Shown here: positions 18,207-27,502 of the stretch, piece by piece
Layout: each line of letters begins with the position of its first letter
Numbering within the stretch: position 1 is the stretch's first letter
Source: Candidatus Hydrogenedentota bacterium
Lineage (GTDB): Bacteria; Hydrogenedentota; Hydrogenedentia; Hydrogenedentales; SLHB01
Length of the DNA: 64,000 nt
Direction: 5' to 3'
NCBI GenBank assembly: GCA_020849535.1
Contig: JADLGB010000216.1
Span: forward strand, 1-64,000
Position numbers and translations under genes: made by a program
Notes under the pieces: model-generated
The model's input: the letters and a program-made list of their open reading frames with translations, nothing else
Told to the model about the DNA's origin: nothing
Databases searched by the model: none

Positions 18207-20885
18207 ATGCCAAGGTTAGGTTTGTTCTTCTCGGCGAGTGTTTTGTTGATGGCGGCGGGTGTTGCGGAAGCCGCCTGCAAAGTGACCGATTTGCGGTGCG
18301 AGTATTTGAGCGACCCGCTGGGTATTGATGTCGTGAATCCGCGCCTTAGCTGGGTGCTCGATACGAGCAAGCGTGGCGCACGGCAAACGGCATACCAAGT
18401 GCTTGTAGCCGATGATGAAAGCCTCTTGAAGACTGGTCGCGGCAATGTGTGGGATTCGGGCCGGGTTGAATCGGATCAGAGCGTGCAGGTGGTTTACGGA
18501 GGCAAACCGCTGGAATCGCGCGCACGGTGCTTCTGGAAGGTGCGGGTCTGGGACGAGGCCGGCCAGGCTTCGCCGTGGAGCGCTCGGGCTTCCTGGACGA
18601 TGGGGCTGTTGACGCCCGGCGAATGGCAGGGACAATGGATCGGTTGCGACTGGATGAAGGATAACACCGGGGCGCTGCCCTGGATGCGCAAGACCTTCGA
18701 GATTGAATCCGCGCCCGCACGGGCCGAAATCAGCGTGTGCGCGCTGGGTTACTACGAGTTGTTTATCAATGGCGTGAAGGCAGGCGACGCGGTGCTATCG
18801 CCCGCGACAACCGACTACTCCACGCGTGGCCTGTCGATTACGCACGACGTGGCCTCGCTGTTGAAGTCCGGCAAGAACTGCGTTGCCCTGTGGCTGGGAC
18901 GCGGATGGTCCATGCCGGCTTTAGAGCCCGCGAGCCAGTCGGGGCCGCTGGTCAAGGCGCGGTTTGACATCCTGACTCCGGATGGCAGCCGCGAAACGAT
19001 TGTCACCGACGAAACCTGGAAGATACACCCCAGTTGCATTACGCCGCTGGGAAAAGGCTCCAGTGGCGACTACGGCGGCGAATCTTACGATGCGCGCCTG
19101 GAGATCCCAGACTGGAACGCAGTCGATTATGATGACAGCGCATGGGCGGCGGCGAAGGCGTTCAATCCGCCCACGCCAGTGATTGCCACGCAGCCCGTCG
19201 AACCCAACCGCATTATCGGCAAGATCAAACCCGTATCGGTCAAGTCCTTCCAATCCGGGTATCTTGTCGACATGGGCCGAAACTACAGCGGCTGGTTTCG
19301 CATCAAGTTCCCGACTCTCAAGGAAGGGCAGACCGTCACCATGGAGTTCGCCGACAAGCAATTCTCCGACGGCAAATTGCAGACCTACAACCAGCGAGAC
19401 ACGTATATTGGGCGCAAAGGCAGCAACGCGTTCTGCAACAGGTTCAACTATCACGCGTTTCGCTATGCATTCATTCAAGGCCTGGACCGGGAGCCGAAAC
19501 TGAGCGAGATCATCGGCCTCCCCATCAGTACCGACTACGAGCCGGCCGCGTCCTTTGAGTGTTCAAACCCGCTACTGAACGACATCTACACGACCGCCGT
19601 GTGGACGTATCGCTGCCTGAGCCTGGGCGGGTATACCGTCGATTGTCCGCACCGCGAGCGCCTTGGCTACGGCGGCGACTCGGGCACCTCGATGGAAATG
19701 GGCATGACCAATTTCCGGCTTGGCGCCTTCTACAACAAATGGGCGGCGGATTGGCGCAATGCGCAGAACGAAGCCGGCGACGTGCCGCACACGTGCCCGG
19801 GGCCGCAAATCGGCGGCGGCGGTCCGGCCTGGAGCGGATTCTGCATTACGCTGCCGTGGCAGATCTACGTCCAGTACGGCGACCGGCGCGTTCTTGAGCA
19901 GTCGTACCCGACAATGAAACGGTGGCTGGCGTTCATCGACACGAAGATGGGCGACGGCATTCTGCAGCCGTACGCCGGTATCGGCATCGATGCTCAATGG
20001 AGTTTCCTGGGCGATTGGGTGCCGCCAGGCCGTGACCAGGGCGCCAACCGCGTCGACGAGCGGTCCACGCTCTTCTTCAACAACTGTTATCTTGTCCACT
20101 GCCTGCAACTGGCTTCGAAAGTGGCCGCTCTCGTCGGCGACGGCGCACAATCCGCGGTGTACACCGAGAAGGCGGAGACGCTCGCAAAAGTCCTTCACGA
20201 GCGCTTCCTGAACCCGGACCATGCCACCTATGTCAACGGCGAGCAGACCTATCTCGCGATGCCGCTGCTGTTCAATATCACGCCCGAAGACCTGCGCCCC
20301 ACCGTGATGGATGCCCTCGAACACGACATCGTGGTAACGCGGAAGGGGCATCTCAACTCGGGCATGCACGGCACCTATTACATGGCCAAGTATCTCATGC
20401 TAACCGGGCGAAACGACCTCGTGTATACCATGGTATCCCAAGACACCTTCCCCAGTTGGGGGTACATGCTCAAGAACGGCGCGACCACGATCTGGGAAGA
20501 GTTCAATGGCGACAACTCGCAGATTCACAACACCCTCATCTCCATCGGCATGTGGTTCATTCAGGGGCTCGGAGGCATCCGCTGGGACGAAAACGAGCCT
20601 GGATACAAACATGTCATCATCGCCCCGGGTGTCGTAGACGGGTTGAACTTCGTCAAGTCCAGCAACCGTTCCCCCTATGGAACAATCGTCAGCGAATGGA
20701 CGCGCAAGAAGGACCGGATCGAGTTCCACATCATCGTGCCGGCGAACAGCCACGCCACCGTCACGCTGCCGTCAGGAGACTACGGCAAAGGACTCGAGGA
20801 TGTTCGGGTGGTCGAGCAGACGGACAAGCAGATCGTTTGCGAAGTGCCCGCCGGTGAGTATCGATTCGTGTGCAGGCAATCATGA
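18207..20885 (+). CDS. Exported alpha-L-rhamnosidase, GH78 family
   Basis: Inverting glycosidase releasing terminal L-rhamnose from plant or microbial glycans. 892 residues from the chosen ATG (MPRLGLFFSASVLLMAAGVAEA), which gives a clean Sec signal peptide; the upstream in-frame extension is ignored. Domain order is the family one: N-terminal beta-sandwich (RLSWVLDTSKRGARQTAYQV), Bac_rhamnosid_N (ARAEISVCALGYYELFINGV), concanavalin-like domain, (alpha/alpha)6 catalytic domain with the acidic segment DCPHRERLGYGGDSG, and a C-terminal beta-sandwich. TTIWEEFNGDNSQIH carries the second conserved acid. Nearby PHP-type exported protein may be functionally unrelated. Confidence 0.93.
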   Translation: MPRLGLFFSASVLLMAAGVAEAACKVTDLRCEYLSDPLGIDVVNPRLSWVLDTSKRGARQTAYQVLVADDESLLKTGRGNVWDSGRVESDQSVQVVYGGKPLESRARCFWKVRVWDEAGQASPWSARASWTMGLLTPGEWQGQWIGCDWMKDNTGALPWMRKTFEIESAPARAEISVCALGYYELFINGVKAGDAVLSPATTDYSTRGLSITHDVASLLKSGKNCVALWLGRGWSMPALEPASQSGPLVKARFDILTPDGSRETIVTDETWKIHPSCITPLGKGSSGDYGGESYDARLEIPDWNAVDYDDSAWAAAKAFNPPTPVIATQPVEPNRIIGKIKPVSVKSFQSGYLVDMGRNYSGWFRIKFPTLKEGQTVTMEFADKQFSDGKLQTYNQRDTYIGRKGSNAFCNRFNYHAFRYAFIQGLDREPKLSEIIGLPISTDYEPAASFECSNPLLNDIYTTAVWTYRCLSLGGYTVDCPHRERLGYGGDSGTSMEMGMTNFRLGAFYNKWAADWRNAQNEAGDVPHTCPGPQIGGGGPAWSGFCITLPWQIYVQYGDRRVLEQSYPTMKRWLAFIDTKMGDGILQPYAGIGIDAQWSFLGDWVPPGRDQGANRVDERSTLFFNNCYLVHCLQLASKVAALVGDGAQSAVYTEKAETLAKVLHERFLNPDHATYVNGEQTYLAMPLLFNITPEDLRPTVMDALEHDIVVTRKGHLNSGMHGTYYMAKYLMLTGRNDLVYTMVSQDTFPSWGYMLKNGATTIWEEFNGDNSQIHNTLISIGMWFIQGLGGIRWDENEPGYKHVIIAPGVVDGLNFVKSSNRSPYGTIVSEWTRKKDRIEFHIIVPANSHATVTLPSGDYGKGLEDVRVVEQTDKQIVCEVPAGEYRFVCRQS

Positions 20886-20972
20886 GAGTGCCGAATTCAC
20901 CGACCGCACAACCGGGCCAAGCGACCGAAGAAACACGCTCATTCTCTCAATTCTCTGTTTTGCATGGTTTCA

Positions 20973-21186
20973 GCCCGTAAGGGCGAAAGATAGTAGCCCA
21001 GCGATTCATCGCTGGGGAAGGACCGCACCCACAAGACGAGTCCCGTCAGGGACGATAGAGCAGACGAGCATCTTCGCAAAGACGGCGCTCAGGATCTCTT
21101 TCGCGCCTGCCGGGGCTGGGGGGATGTAGGGTCCCGCAGACCCAGCGATAAATCGCTGGGCCATTATCTGCCGTCCCTATCGGGAC
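20973..21186. repeat. Array of five short palindromes
   Basis: In the 468-base gap between the rhamnosidase and the PHP-type gene lie GCCC-gtaa-GGGC (20973-20984), CCCAGCGAT-tc-ATCGCTGGG (20997-21016), GTCCC-gtca-GGGAC (21040-21053), CCCAGCGAT-aa-ATCGCTGGG (21141-21160) and GTCCC-tatc-GGGAC (21173-21186). Two palindrome types thus occur twice with different loops and alternate along the region. This resembles REP-like or non-autonomous mobile repeats. No gene is seen in the gap. Confidence 0.8.
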
Positions 21187-21353
21187 TGCTCGCCGAGGCC
21201 AGACAGTATCCTAGAACTTAGTACTCTGAAGAAGAAATGGGCGAGGTTCGTGATCAATCCCGCGTGGTCAGTTCCTCTTCCGCTTCTTGAACGCATGCGC
21301 GGCAGTTCTTACTATCGCTGTGGTTTCTTCAGACCCCAAACCGGAGCAGCAGC

Positions 21354-22196
21354 ATGAGCCTTTCTTTCACCAGGCGCGCCTTTCTCGCGCGGAGCGGAGC
21401 CGCATTGGCCTTCGCGGCCACGTCCGCCCACGGCGCGCCGCAGCCCAGTTTTCCCATTGCGGATCTCCACGTCCATCTCGACAACAGCACCATCGACGAT
21501 GTGCTGCGTCTCTCCACCGAGCGCAAAGTCACCTTTGGCATCGTCGAGCATGCGGGTACCAAAGAGAACAAGTATCCCGTCATCCTCAGCAACGATGATG
21601 AACTCAAAGCCTACCTGGCCATGCTCGAGGGCAAGCCGGTCTATCGCGGTGTCCAGGCGGAGTGGAAGGACTGGTCCTCCTGCTTCTCGAAGGAAGTCCT
21701 CGCGCAACTCGACTTCGTCCTCTCCGACGCGATGACGTGGCCGGGCCCGGATGGCGCGCGGCAGAAGCTCTGGGAGCCTGGCCTCGAGATCGGCGATCCA
21801 CAGGTCTTCATGGACAAGTATGTGGACTGGCATGTCGAGGTGATGGAAACCCAGCCCCTGGACATCTTCGCCAACACCTCCTGGTTGCCGGAGCAGTTGC
21901 TCGCGGATTACGACGCCCTGTGGACCGAAGCCCGCGTGGCCAAGGTTGTGGATGCGGCGGTCAAGAACGGCGTTGCCCTGGAGATCAGCTCGGCATACCA
22001 GTTGCCTAAGTTACCTTTCCTTCGACAGGCCAAGGCCGCGGGGGTTCGGTTCTCCTACGGCTCCAACGGCCGATATCCGAAAATGGGGCTGCTGGACTAT
22101 TCCGTCCAAGCCGCTGCGGAGTTGGGCCTCTCCCAGGAGGAGATCTTCCTTCCCGCCCCGGATGGGAAGAAGGCCGTCCAGCGCAGGATGAAGTAA
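21354..22196 (+). CDS. Tat-exported PHP-type (metal-dependent phosphoesterase-like) protein
   Basis: 280 residues. The N-terminus TRRAFLARSGAALAFAATSAHG is a twin-arginine signal. The mature part begins with ADLHVHLDNSTIDDVLRL, the HxH metal-binding signature of PHP and amidohydrolase-like barrels; further candidates are VEHAG (His), the second half DIFANTSW and the C-terminal FSYGSNGRYPKMG, where many PHP proteins have SD-H. The usual final Asp-x-His is not obvious, so catalysis is uncertain. Expected location is the periplasm. Substrate unknown. Confidence 0.78.
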   Translation: MSLSFTRRAFLARSGAALAFAATSAHGAPQPSFPIADLHVHLDNSTIDDVLRLSTERKVTFGIVEHAGTKENKYPVILSNDDELKAYLAMLEGKPVYRGVQAEWKDWSSCFSKEVLAQLDFVLSDAMTWPGPDGARQKLWEPGLEIGDPQVFMDKYVDWHVEVMETQPLDIFANTSWLPEQLLADYDALWTEARVAKVVDAAVKNGVALEISSAYQLPKLPFLRQAKAAGVRFSYGSNGRYPKMGLLDYSVQAAAELGLSQEEIFLPAPDGKKAVQRRMK

Positions 22197-22359
22197 ACCG
22201 AACTCGGAATGACCCCGGACCATCTCATAGCCTCTAAATAGTTATCGCGTTCCAGCTTACATCCTGGGAGTCTTGCGTTATCAGGTGTCCAGGGGCGCGG
22301 GCCGAGTGTTAACCTTTCCCAACATGCAGGCGTTTACTTGGTGGACGTAGAGAGAAAGC

Positions 22360-22935
22360 ATGGATCTGGCTGCGCTGGGTGACGAGGATTTGGCCCTCGC
22401 ACTCAAAGCGGGGAATGTGGCGGCGTTTGACGAATTGGTCCGGCGCCACCAGGGACGGGTCTATGCCGTTGCGTATCGGATCACGGGCAATCGGGAGGAT
22501 GCACTGGACGTAGCCCAAGAGGCGCTGGTCAAGGCGTACCGGAAGATCGATTCGTGGCAGCCGACCAGCGGGTTTCTCCCGTGGCTGTTCCGGCTGACGA
22601 CGAATCAGGCCATCGACCTGCTTCGGTGGCGGGGGCGCCGGCAGCACGAACCGCTGGATAGCGACGAGGGCGCACGCGACCTCCTCCATCCCGAGGAGAC
22701 GCGGACGACGGAAGCGCAAGTGCGCGCCCTCGAGATCGATGCCCGCGTGCAAAAGGCGCTGAGCGTGCTATCGCCGGCCCAGCGCACGGTGTTTGTCCTG
22801 AGGCACTATGAAGGCCTCCAGTTGTCGGAGATCGCGGAGTCGATGCAGTGCACGGTGGGCAGCGTGAAGGTTCACCTGTTCCGCGCCCTAAAGAAGCTTC
22901 AGGTAGAGCTGAAGGACCTGCACGGCCCGGGGTGA
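22360..22935 (+). CDS. RpoE-like ECF sigma factor
   Basis: 191 residues with sigma region 2 (FDELVRRHQGRVYAVAYRIT, EDALDVAQEALVKAYRKID, FLPWLFRLTTNQAIDLLR) and region 4 (LSPAQRTVFVLRHYEGLQL, EIAESMQCTVGSVKVHLFRALKKL). Directs RNA polymerase to a stress- or envelope-type regulon. The following gene starts 30 bases downstream and encodes a membrane protein in the position of an anti-sigma factor. ATG has a weak ribosome site (GAGAGAAAG). Confidence 0.95.
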   Translation: MDLAALGDEDLALALKAGNVAAFDELVRRHQGRVYAVAYRITGNREDALDVAQEALVKAYRKIDSWQPTSGFLPWLFRLTTNQAIDLLRWRGRRQHEPLDSDEGARDLLHPEETRTTEAQVRALEIDARVQKALSVLSPAQRTVFVLRHYEGLQLSEIAESMQCTVGSVKVHLFRALKKLQVELKDLHGPG

Positions 22936-22965
22936 TTGGGTTCAGTGGGGAGACGGAGAGAGACC

Positions 22966-24018
22966 ATGTGGTGGAAACGGAAAAGGGCGGAAGGCCTCCT
23001 TGCGGCCTCGCTGTATGAGGAGCTATCGGCTGAGGAAAGGCAGGAGTTGGAGAAGGCACTCGCCTACTCGAAAACCCTGCGCGACGACGCCGAGTTCCTC
23101 CATGGGCTGGTCCATGCCATTCCGCGCGAAGCGCCTCGTCTTGGAACTGACCTGACCGTGTCTTTGCACGCACGAATCCGGGAGGCGGGCGCGCCCGCGG
23201 CACGCCTCCACATAGCCAAACGCACGCTCTCATTTGCGGCCGCCATCTTGATACTCGCGGCGGGCGCCATTGTGTATATCAGCCTCCCTCTCGGTGAGCC
23301 GGACCCGGCCGGAGCCATAGCGGGCCGGCCCGCTCCCCCAACCCTCATGGACCAGACACTTGCCAAGGCCGATAGTCTTCTCGCGGCGCACCAAGACGCG
23401 GAGGCTTACCGCTTGCTGAAAGCGGGATTCGAAGGGCAACCCCAGGACCCGCGTGCCGATGAAGTATTGTGGAAGGTCGCCAGCCTCGCCTTTGACTTGG
23501 GCAAGTACTCCGAGGCGCTTCAAGCCCACAACCAGTTGAGGCAAGCGCCATACTACGCGTATCTGGAATCTTCACCCGAGCGCTTGCAAGTGGCGAACTT
23601 CCGCAGAGACCTCCTCGTCGAGGCGGAAGCCGCAAATTTCCGCCCCTTGTATGACCTGGTAAGCGCGAAGAACGACCGCGAGCATACGTTAGCCCGGCTC
23701 GAAGAGGTCATCGTCGGCAATCCGGAGAAGCTCGTGGCCGATCTGGCTGCGGAGGAAATGGGGCGTGCCCTCATCGCCGAAAGCCAGCAGGAAACAGGCG
23801 GCGCGGTCGCATACCTGGACGCAATGAAAACGGCCCGCGAACGGTGCACCAACCCCTACGCGCTTGCCCTCCTGGACTACAAAATCGGCGAGATTTACCG
23901 CAACGAAATGCGCGATGCGAACGCCGCAGAGGTGCATTTCCGAAAGGCGCTCGAGAACCCGCAGATGGCCCGGCGCGCCCAGGACGCCTTGGGCAGCCTG
24001 ACACCCGCCGCCCAATAG
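22966..24018 (+). CDS. Membrane protein with TPR-like region, probable anti-sigma factor
   Basis: 350 residues. The N-terminal 85 residues are cytoplasmic in prediction and resemble the adaptor helix region of anti-sigma factors (LLAASLYEELSAEERQELEKAL), but lack the HxxxCxxC zinc motif. One transmembrane helix follows around residues 88-108 (FAAAILILAAGAIVYISL). The rest is helical with TPR-like repeats (ADEVLWKVASLAFDLGKYSEALQAH; YALALLDYKIGEIY), expected in the periplasm. I prefer ATG at 22966 with GGAGAG upstream over a TTG 30 bases earlier. Role as anti-sigma is inferred from order and topology. Confidence 0.8.
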   Translation: MWWKRKRAEGLLAASLYEELSAEERQELEKALAYSKTLRDDAEFLHGLVHAIPREAPRLGTDLTVSLHARIREAGAPAARLHIAKRTLSFAAAILILAAGAIVYISLPLGEPDPAGAIAGRPAPPTLMDQTLAKADSLLAAHQDAEAYRLLKAGFEGQPQDPRADEVLWKVASLAFDLGKYSEALQAHNQLRQAPYYAYLESSPERLQVANFRRDLLVEAEAANFRPLYDLVSAKNDREHTLARLEEVIVGNPEKLVADLAAEEMGRALIAESQQETGGAVAYLDAMKTARERCTNPYALALLDYKIGEIYRNEMRDANAAEVHFRKALENPQMARRAQDALGSLTPAAQ

Positions 24019-24123
24019 GTTCCGCAAGCATGGCGGGAATCGCGGCACCCGCGGTTGCGGCATCACCTGGGGTCTGGTAAGATGTTGAGCGCAAAGGGTT
24101 TTCCACAATCTGGAGGCCGTTGA

Positions 24124-25872
24124 GTGGCCGCTGAGTCTGCCTTCGAAAAACAGCTCATCCGCGATGGTGTAGTGGATGAAGAGCGCCTCGCCCGAGCCCG
24201 CCGGGAGTCTCAGACCACAGGCAGCTCCCTTGCCGAGTCCTTGGTGAGCTTGGGTTGCGCCTCCGCGGAGGCGGTCTATCGAGCCTTGGCGCAGTTCTGC
24301 GATCTGCGTTTTGTCACGCCCTCGAAGATGGAGATCCCCCAGGAACTGGTCGCCAAGGTCCCGGCGCGCTATGCCACGCATTACAGCTTCGTGCCCGTGC
24401 TCGAACGCAACGGCACCGTCGTGGTAGCCCTGTGCGACCCGTTGAACCACCAACTCCTAGACGATATCCGCTTTGTCCTGAAACGCCGCATCGAGCCAGT
24501 CGTTGCTACGCCCGAAGAAATCAACCGCGCCATCAAGACGCTGTACGGCGTGGGGGCCGACACCGTCGAGCGCATCCTCAGCGATTCGGACAGTGTGGGG
24601 ACGGTACTCAGTCTCGACAGCGCCTCCGCAGGCATGAACCTCGGCGACGATAGCCTGGACGCGTCTATCATTAAGTTCGTGAATGAACTTCTGTCGGAGG
24701 CAATCCGCACCGGCGCGACCGATATTCACATGGAACCCTTCGAGGACCAGTTGCGCGTGCGCTACCGGATCGATGGTATCCTTCACGCTGTGCCCACGCC
24801 GCCGACCATTCGCGGGTTTCACCCCGCCATTGTGTCGCGCATCAAGATCATGGCCAACCTCAACATCGCCGAGAAACGTTTGCCGCAGGACGGCAAGATT
24901 CGCGCCTCGCTCGGCGACGAACAGTTCGACCTGCGTGTCTCGGTCTTGCCGACGCCGCACGGCGAGACGGTCAACCTGCGCATCCTCAACCGTGCGTCCA
25001 TGTTCATGACGCTCGAGCAACTCGGCTTCTTGAAGGAAGACCTCGCGCAGTTCAACGACTTCATCACGCGGCCACACGGCATGATCCTGGTCACCGGCCC
25101 CACCGGCAGCGGCAAGACGACAACCCTGTACGCCGCGCTGAGCAAGCTGAACAAGACGGAACACAAGATCATCACGATTGAGGATCCGATCGAATACCAG
25201 TTGAAGGGCATCACGCAGATGCAGACCCTGCCGCAGATCGGATTCGACTTCTCCGCGGCCCTGCGCTCGATGCTGCGTCACGACCCCGACATCATGCTTG
25301 TGGGCGAGATTCGCGATTTTGAAACCGCCGAAATGGCGATTCGCTCGAGCCTGACGGGACACCTCGTTTTCAGCACGCTGCATACCAACGACGCGGCGGG
25401 CGCTGTCACGCGCTTGACCGACATGGGCGTCGAGCCTTTCCTGATCGCCAGCACGATGATCGCGTCCATCGCCCAGCGTCTTGTGCGTTGCATCTGCACG
25501 CAGTGCGCGCGCCCCTATAAACCGGAAGCTGCCGAGTTCGCGCAACTGGGCAGGCGACCCGCCGACACTCCCGATGCGGTGTTCATGCGCGGCGCCGGGT
25601 GTGATGCCTGCCGCCAAACCGGATACCGCGGGCGCATTGCCATCTACGAGATCTTGCCCTTCGCCAATGCGATCAAAGAGATGACGATCCGCCGCGAGCC
25701 CTCGACGCACATCAAGCGCAAAGCCGTCGAACTCGGTATGCGGACCCTCCGTCTTTCTGGCTGGCAGCGCATCTGCCAGGGCAAAACCACCTTCGAGGAG
25801 GTCGTGCGTGTCACCGCCGAATCGGACATGCTCGACGGCAGCGAGGCGGGCCATGCCGCAGTTTCAGTATGA
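24124..25872 (+). CDS. gspE: Type II secretion assembly ATPase GspE
   Basis: Hexameric cytoplasmic ATPase that drives pseudopilus assembly. 582 residues. The N-terminal MshEN-like domain (residues 1-150) precedes the N2 and catalytic domains. Walker A is GPTGSGKTTTLYAAL, the Asp box and Walker B surround IMLVGEIRDFETAEMA, and the His box is TGHLVFSTLHTND. A tetracysteine zinc motif is present (CICTQC ... CDACRQTGYRGR). Start is GTG after AGGCCGTTGA. It overlaps gspF by 20 bases and opens an 11-gene operon. PilB-type proteins are similar; the neighbouring GspF-K set favours type II secretion. Confidence 0.94.
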   Translation: MAAESAFEKQLIRDGVVDEERLARARRESQTTGSSLAESLVSLGCASAEAVYRALAQFCDLRFVTPSKMEIPQELVAKVPARYATHYSFVPVLERNGTVVVALCDPLNHQLLDDIRFVLKRRIEPVVATPEEINRAIKTLYGVGADTVERILSDSDSVGTVLSLDSASAGMNLGDDSLDASIIKFVNELLSEAIRTGATDIHMEPFEDQLRVRYRIDGILHAVPTPPTIRGFHPAIVSRIKIMANLNIAEKRLPQDGKIRASLGDEQFDLRVSVLPTPHGETVNLRILNRASMFMTLEQLGFLKEDLAQFNDFITRPHGMILVTGPTGSGKTTTLYAALSKLNKTEHKIITIEDPIEYQLKGITQMQTLPQIGFDFSAALRSMLRHDPDIMLVGEIRDFETAEMAIRSSLTGHLVFSTLHTNDAAGAVTRLTDMGVEPFLIASTMIASIAQRLVRCICTQCARPYKPEAAEFAQLGRRPADTPDAVFMRGAGCDACRQTGYRGRIAIYEILPFANAIKEMTIRREPSTHIKRKAVELGMRTLRLSGWQRICQGKTTFEEVVRVTAESDMLDGSEAGHAAVSV

Positions 25873-27064
25873 GGTCAAGAAGGGTCCCGGCGAGGCCACC
25901 ACGGGCGTCCTCGAAGCAGAAAGCCGCCGTGCCGCGCTCGCGCGCCTGCGCGATATGGGCTACATTCCCGTCTCCATTGAGGAGTACACCGGCAGCGTCA
26001 AACGAGATGCGCTACGCAGCGCATTCGTCCGCATCCGCCTGAAGGACCGCAACATCTTCTTCCGGCAGCTCGCCACCCTGCTCGATTCCGGCATGCCGCT
26101 GACCAGAGCCCTCTCGACGCTCGTGCAGCAAACCGAGAACCCCAAGCTCTCCGCGATCATCGATCAGGTTCGCGATGATGTCCAGAAGGGCAGCACCTTC
26201 GCGGAAGCCATGGAGCGCCATCCCAAGCTGTTCACGTCCATGCATTGCAGTCTCGTGCGCGCGGGTGAGTCGGGCGGCATGCTGGAAGACGTCCTCTGGC
26301 GCATTACCAGTTTCGGGGAGCAAGACGAGGAACTGCGCGGCAAGGCGATATCCGCGATGATCTATCCGGCATTCCTGCTGGTAATGGGATCCCTGGCAAT
26401 ATTCATCCTCGTTTCATTTGTCTTTCCCAAGTTCATCAAAGTCTTCGATGACTTCAACGCGACTCTTCCGCCGATCACGAAGATCGTGTTGGCCTTCTGC
26501 GGTTTCATGGGTCACTTCTGGTGGGCCATCCTCTTGGCGGTGATTGCGATCACGGCCGGGTTCCTATCCTGGGTGCGCAGTGAGAAGGGGCGCCTGCAGT
26601 ACGACACCTTCTTGCTGCGGGTGCCCGTATTGCGAGTAGTGGTCCAGAAGTACGTGATGGCCCAGTTCGCGCGCATGTTGGGGACGTTGCTCGACAATGG
26701 TGTGCCGATTCTCCATTCGCTCCAGATCGCGGTGGATACGCTCGGCAACAAGGCGATTGCCCAGGAAGTCGGCGTTGTGCGTGAGCGTGTCGCGGAAGGG
26801 GATAGCATCAGCAGCGGCCTCGCGCTGACCCGCCATTTCCCGCCAATGGTCGTCAACATGTTTGCCGTCGGTGAGGAAAGCGGCCGCATCGGCGCGGTCA
26901 CCAAGCGCATGGCCGATGCCTACGACGTGGAGGTAGATCGCGCCGTCAAGGCGATGACGTCCCTACTGGAGCCGGTTCTGATCGTCATCATGGCAATCAT
27001 CGTGGGCATCCTGGTGATTTCGATGCTGTATCCGATGCTCACGCTCAGTTCGAATATTGTGTAA
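25853..27064 (+). CDS. gspF: Type II secretion inner-membrane protein GspF
   Basis: 403 residues with two repeated T2SSF domains, each followed by hydrophobic helices (AFLLVMGSLAIFILVSFVFP; VLIVIMAIIVGILVISMLYP at the C-terminus). Conserved landmarks include FFRQLATLLDSGMPLTRAL and FARMLGTLLDNGVPILHSL. It couples GspE to the pseudopilus platform. The ATG at 25853 (MPQFQYEVKKG) overlaps the gspE end, consistent with coupling; an upstream in-frame ATG lies deeper inside gspE and adds residues without family similarity. Confidence 0.95.
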   Translation: MPQFQYEVKKGPGEATTGVLEAESRRAALARLRDMGYIPVSIEEYTGSVKRDALRSAFVRIRLKDRNIFFRQLATLLDSGMPLTRALSTLVQQTENPKLSAIIDQVRDDVQKGSTFAEAMERHPKLFTSMHCSLVRAGESGGMLEDVLWRITSFGEQDEELRGKAISAMIYPAFLLVMGSLAIFILVSFVFPKFIKVFDDFNATLPPITKIVLAFCGFMGHFWWAILLAVIAITAGFLSWVRSEKGRLQYDTFLLRVPVLRVVVQKYVMAQFARMLGTLLDNGVPILHSLQIAVDTLGNKAIAQEVGVVRERVAEGDSISSGLALTRHFPPMVVNMFAVGEESGRIGAVTKRMADAYDVEVDRAVKAMTSLLEPVLIVIMAIIVGILVISMLYPMLTLSSNIV

Positions 27065-27106
27065 CGGGTACCTGAGTTGTGCCCATGCCGGTGGAGGTGT
27101 CAAAGG

Positions 27107-27502
27107 ATGAGAGAATCAAGTGGGTTCACCCTGCTGGAGTTGATCCTGGTGATGGTGATCATCGGGATCCTGGCGGGGATGGTGACCTTCAGCGTCGCGG
27201 GACGCGGTACCGAGGCCCGGATCGTCCGCACCAAAGCGGACCTATCGGTCTATCAGCGAGCTGTCGAGGCCTACGCCTTGGAGCACAATGACAAGTACCC
27301 GAAGTCGTTGAACGATCTGGTCACGGGCGAAAAACAATACGTCATCGAACTCAAGAACGATGCATGGGGCAATCCCTACGTGTTTGCCGTGCCCGGCAAA
27401 GCACACAAATACGACATCTATTCGCGCGGTGTCGATGGCCAGTCCGGCACCGAAGACGACATCTCGGTGTGGGAATCCGACAACAAGACTCCGGCGGGGT
27501 GA
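27107..27502 (+). CDS. gspG: Type II secretion major pseudopilin GspG
   Basis: 131-residue precursor. The prepilin peptidase site is ESSG|FTLLE with Gly at -1, Phe at +1 and Glu at +5, followed by a hydrophobic helix. The C-terminal domain has the GspG-specific KNDAWGNPYVF and the loop SRGVDGQSGTEDD that binds calcium in homologues. A strong ribosome site GGAGGTGTCAAAGG precedes ATG. The stop overlaps gspH (TGATG). Confidence 0.96.
   Translation: MRESSGFTLLELILVMVIIGILAGMVTFSVAGRGTEARIVRTKADLSVYQRAVEAYALEHNDKYPKSLNDLVTGEKQYVIELKNDAWGNPYVFAVPGKAHKYDIYSRGVDGQSGTEDDISVWESDNKTPAG

Noticed and set aside
24457..25854. 465-codon open frame on the minus strand
   Set aside because: It is an antisense shadow of gspE, caused by high GC; no recognisable motif and no ribosome site.
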